Assembly: GCA_019136035.1 (NCBI GenBank)
Contig: JAGVUW010000642.1
Location: 1-14,211, forward strand
DNA length: 14,211 nt
DNA from: Verrucomicrobiota bacterium
GTDB lineage: Bacteria; Verrucomicrobiota; Lentisphaeria; Oligosphaerales; JAFGRS01
Reading direction: 5' to 3'
Within the stretch, counting starts at the first letter, position 1. Every line of letters begins with the position of its first letter. Of this stretch, positions 12,967 to 14,211 are shown piece after piece. The translations under genes and the position numbers were made by a program. Under the pieces are notes generated by a model, which saw only the letters and a list, made by a program, of their open reading frames with translations, had not been told where the DNA came from and searched no databases.

Positions 12967-14211
12967 TTACATGCTCTCGAGCGTCTGGATCGTCAGGGTC
13001 GAGAGGCCGTCCTGGAGGATATCCCGGACCAGGACGCTCAGAGCCAGGCGGGCCTGGCGCTCGGCCGGCGTCGGCGCCGACAGCACCGGGCAGCTCCGCC
13101 AGAACCGGCTGAAGTCCTTCGCGAGATCGAGGAGGTAACCCGCCAGGACGGCGGTGTCCAGCTCGGCCGCGGCCTTCTGGACCGTCTCCGGGAACAGCGC
13201 GCAGCGCAGGGCCAGGCTGCGCTCTTCGGGCGCGCCCAGGACCGACCAGTCGACGGCGCCCGCCGGGCTGTTGCCGGCCTTGCGCAGCACCGACGAGATG
13301 CGGGCGCAGGCGTAGAGGACATACGGCCCCGTGTCGCCCTCGAAAGTGATGCTCGCCTGCGGGTCGAAGAGGATCGTCGTGCGCGGGCTGACCTTCAGGA
13401 GCATGAACTTCAGCGCGGCCAGGCCGATGGCACGGGCTCGCTCGTCGAGGTCCGCGGGGACCTCCTCGCCGGCACGCTCCAGCGTCGCGGCGCGCGCCAG
13501 GGCCTCCATCTCGGTCACCAGGTCGTCGGCGTCGACGACGGTGCCCTCGCGGCTCTTCATCTTGCCCGAGGGCAGGTTGACCATGCCGTAGGCCATGTGG
13601 ACCAGGCGGTCGGCCCAGGGGTAGCCGAGGGCCTTGAGGATGGCGAAGAGGACCTGGAAGTGGTAGATCTGCTCGTCGCCCACCACCCAGATCTGCTGAT
13701 CCGGGTCGTAGTCGCGCTGCTTCAGCAGGGTCGTGCCGATGTCCTGCGTGACATAGACGCTGGTGCCGTCGCTGCGCAGCACCACCTTCGAGCCGAGCTT
13801 GGCGTCGTCGAAGGCCGGTAGGTCTCCGCGAAGCCGTCGAAGACCCAGCCATTCATGGTCTCCCAGAGGGCGCGCACCTCGGCATCGCCGCGCTCCCAGG
13901 CCACGAGCATATCCTGGGCGGCGCGGCCGATCTCGGTCTCGAGGAAGAGGTCATCAGCGGAACGCTCGGCCAGGTCGGGGCGGTCCTTGCGCAACGCCTC
14001 CAACTGCCGGCGGAACTCGGCATCGAAGCGCACGTAGTAATTGCCGACGAGGTGGTCGCCCTTGATCCCGAGCGACTGCGGCGTCTCGCCCTGGCCAAAA
14101 CGCTGGTAGGCCAGCATGCTCTTGCAGATGTGGATGCCGCGGTCGTTGACCAGGTTGATGCGGCTGACCTGGTGGCCGACCCGGCGCAGCAGCCCGGCGG
14201 TCGCCATGCCG
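12967..14211 (-). pseudogene. argS: Arginyl-tRNA synthetase, 5'-partial and frameshifted by internal deletion
   Basis: Class I arginyl-tRNA synthetase, whose 5' end lies beyond the right edge. The first part (about 13816-14211) encodes GHQVSRINLVNDRGIHICKS, GIKGDHLVGNYYV and MNGWVFDGFAETYR; the HIGH motif would lie outside the window. The second part (12967 to about 13820) is in another frame and encodes VVLRSDGTSVYVTQDIGTTL, the KMSKS-equivalent GKMKSREGTVVDADDL, then the anticodon-binding domain from FEGDTGPYVLYACARI to the end. Between the two, the usual ~40 residues (FD..Y.ES...Y..G, then a GSVW-like segment) are missing. At the junction GACCTACCGG is read as part of ETYR in one frame and DLPA in the other, consistent with a deletion between short direct repeats. 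As written, no full enzyme is made. argS is normally essential, so either a second copy exists or this is an assembly or consensus error. Confidence 0.88.

Noticed and set aside
1..14211. tRNA, rRNA, integrase or transposase genes
   Set aside because: No cloverleaf-like element, rRNA segment or recombinase motif was seen on either strand.

Overview
The window is about 14.2 kb of visibly high-GC DNA from a Gram-negative bacterium. Apolipoprotein N-acyltransferase, an outer-membrane-type beta-barrel and a LolA-like periplasmic protein all imply an outer membrane. The style of the non-coding DNA (dispersed hairpin repeats, 12-bp tandem arrays) and the form of the peroxiredoxin tail suggest the PVC superphylum (Verrucomicrobiota/Kiritimatiellota/Lentisphaerota). 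That placement is an impression, not a demonstrated result.

Layout. (1) 1-834 is non-coding and holds a 20-bp perfect palindrome, a short hairpin and copy 1 of a ~70-bp dispersed hairpin repeat. (2) 835-6011, minus strand, is a three-gene operon transcribed in the order RND/MMPL exporter, LolA-like periplasmic protein, outer-membrane beta-barrel. It is a plausible inner-to-outer-membrane export route for a hydrophobic substrate. (3) 6012-7049 is mostly non-coding, with two adjacent hairpins, the C-terminal remnant of a peroxiredoxin gene and a candidate sigma-54 promoter. (4) 7050-8720, plus strand, holds two NifX/NafY-like cofactor-binding proteins around a metallo-beta-lactamase-fold hydrolase. 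The hydrolase frame has no stop and runs through a stray Mrp/NBP35-type P-loop motif into the second NifX-like gene. (5) 8834-9211, plus strand, encodes a small CoA-binding protein, followed by a hairpin shared with the convergent sugar-phosphate isomerase-like gene (9261-10256, minus). (6) 10257-11189 is non-coding but highly structured: a possible terminator, copy 2 of the 70-bp repeat, two 12-bp tandem arrays and, between them, a large imperfect palindrome whose three pairs of hairpins are equidistant from base 10782. (7) 11190-14211, minus strand, is argS followed by lnt. argS runs off the right edge and is broken by an internal deletion that shifts the frame.

Three coding regions (peroxiredoxin, hydrolase/P-loop ATPase, argS) show truncation or deletion-like junctions. 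This points either to real gene decay or to assembly collapse in draft or metagenomic sequence. I do not see a convincing new defence or biosynthetic system. The strongest oddities are the deletion-type fusion at 8259-8294, the argS lesion at about 13816 and the nested palindrome centred on 10782.
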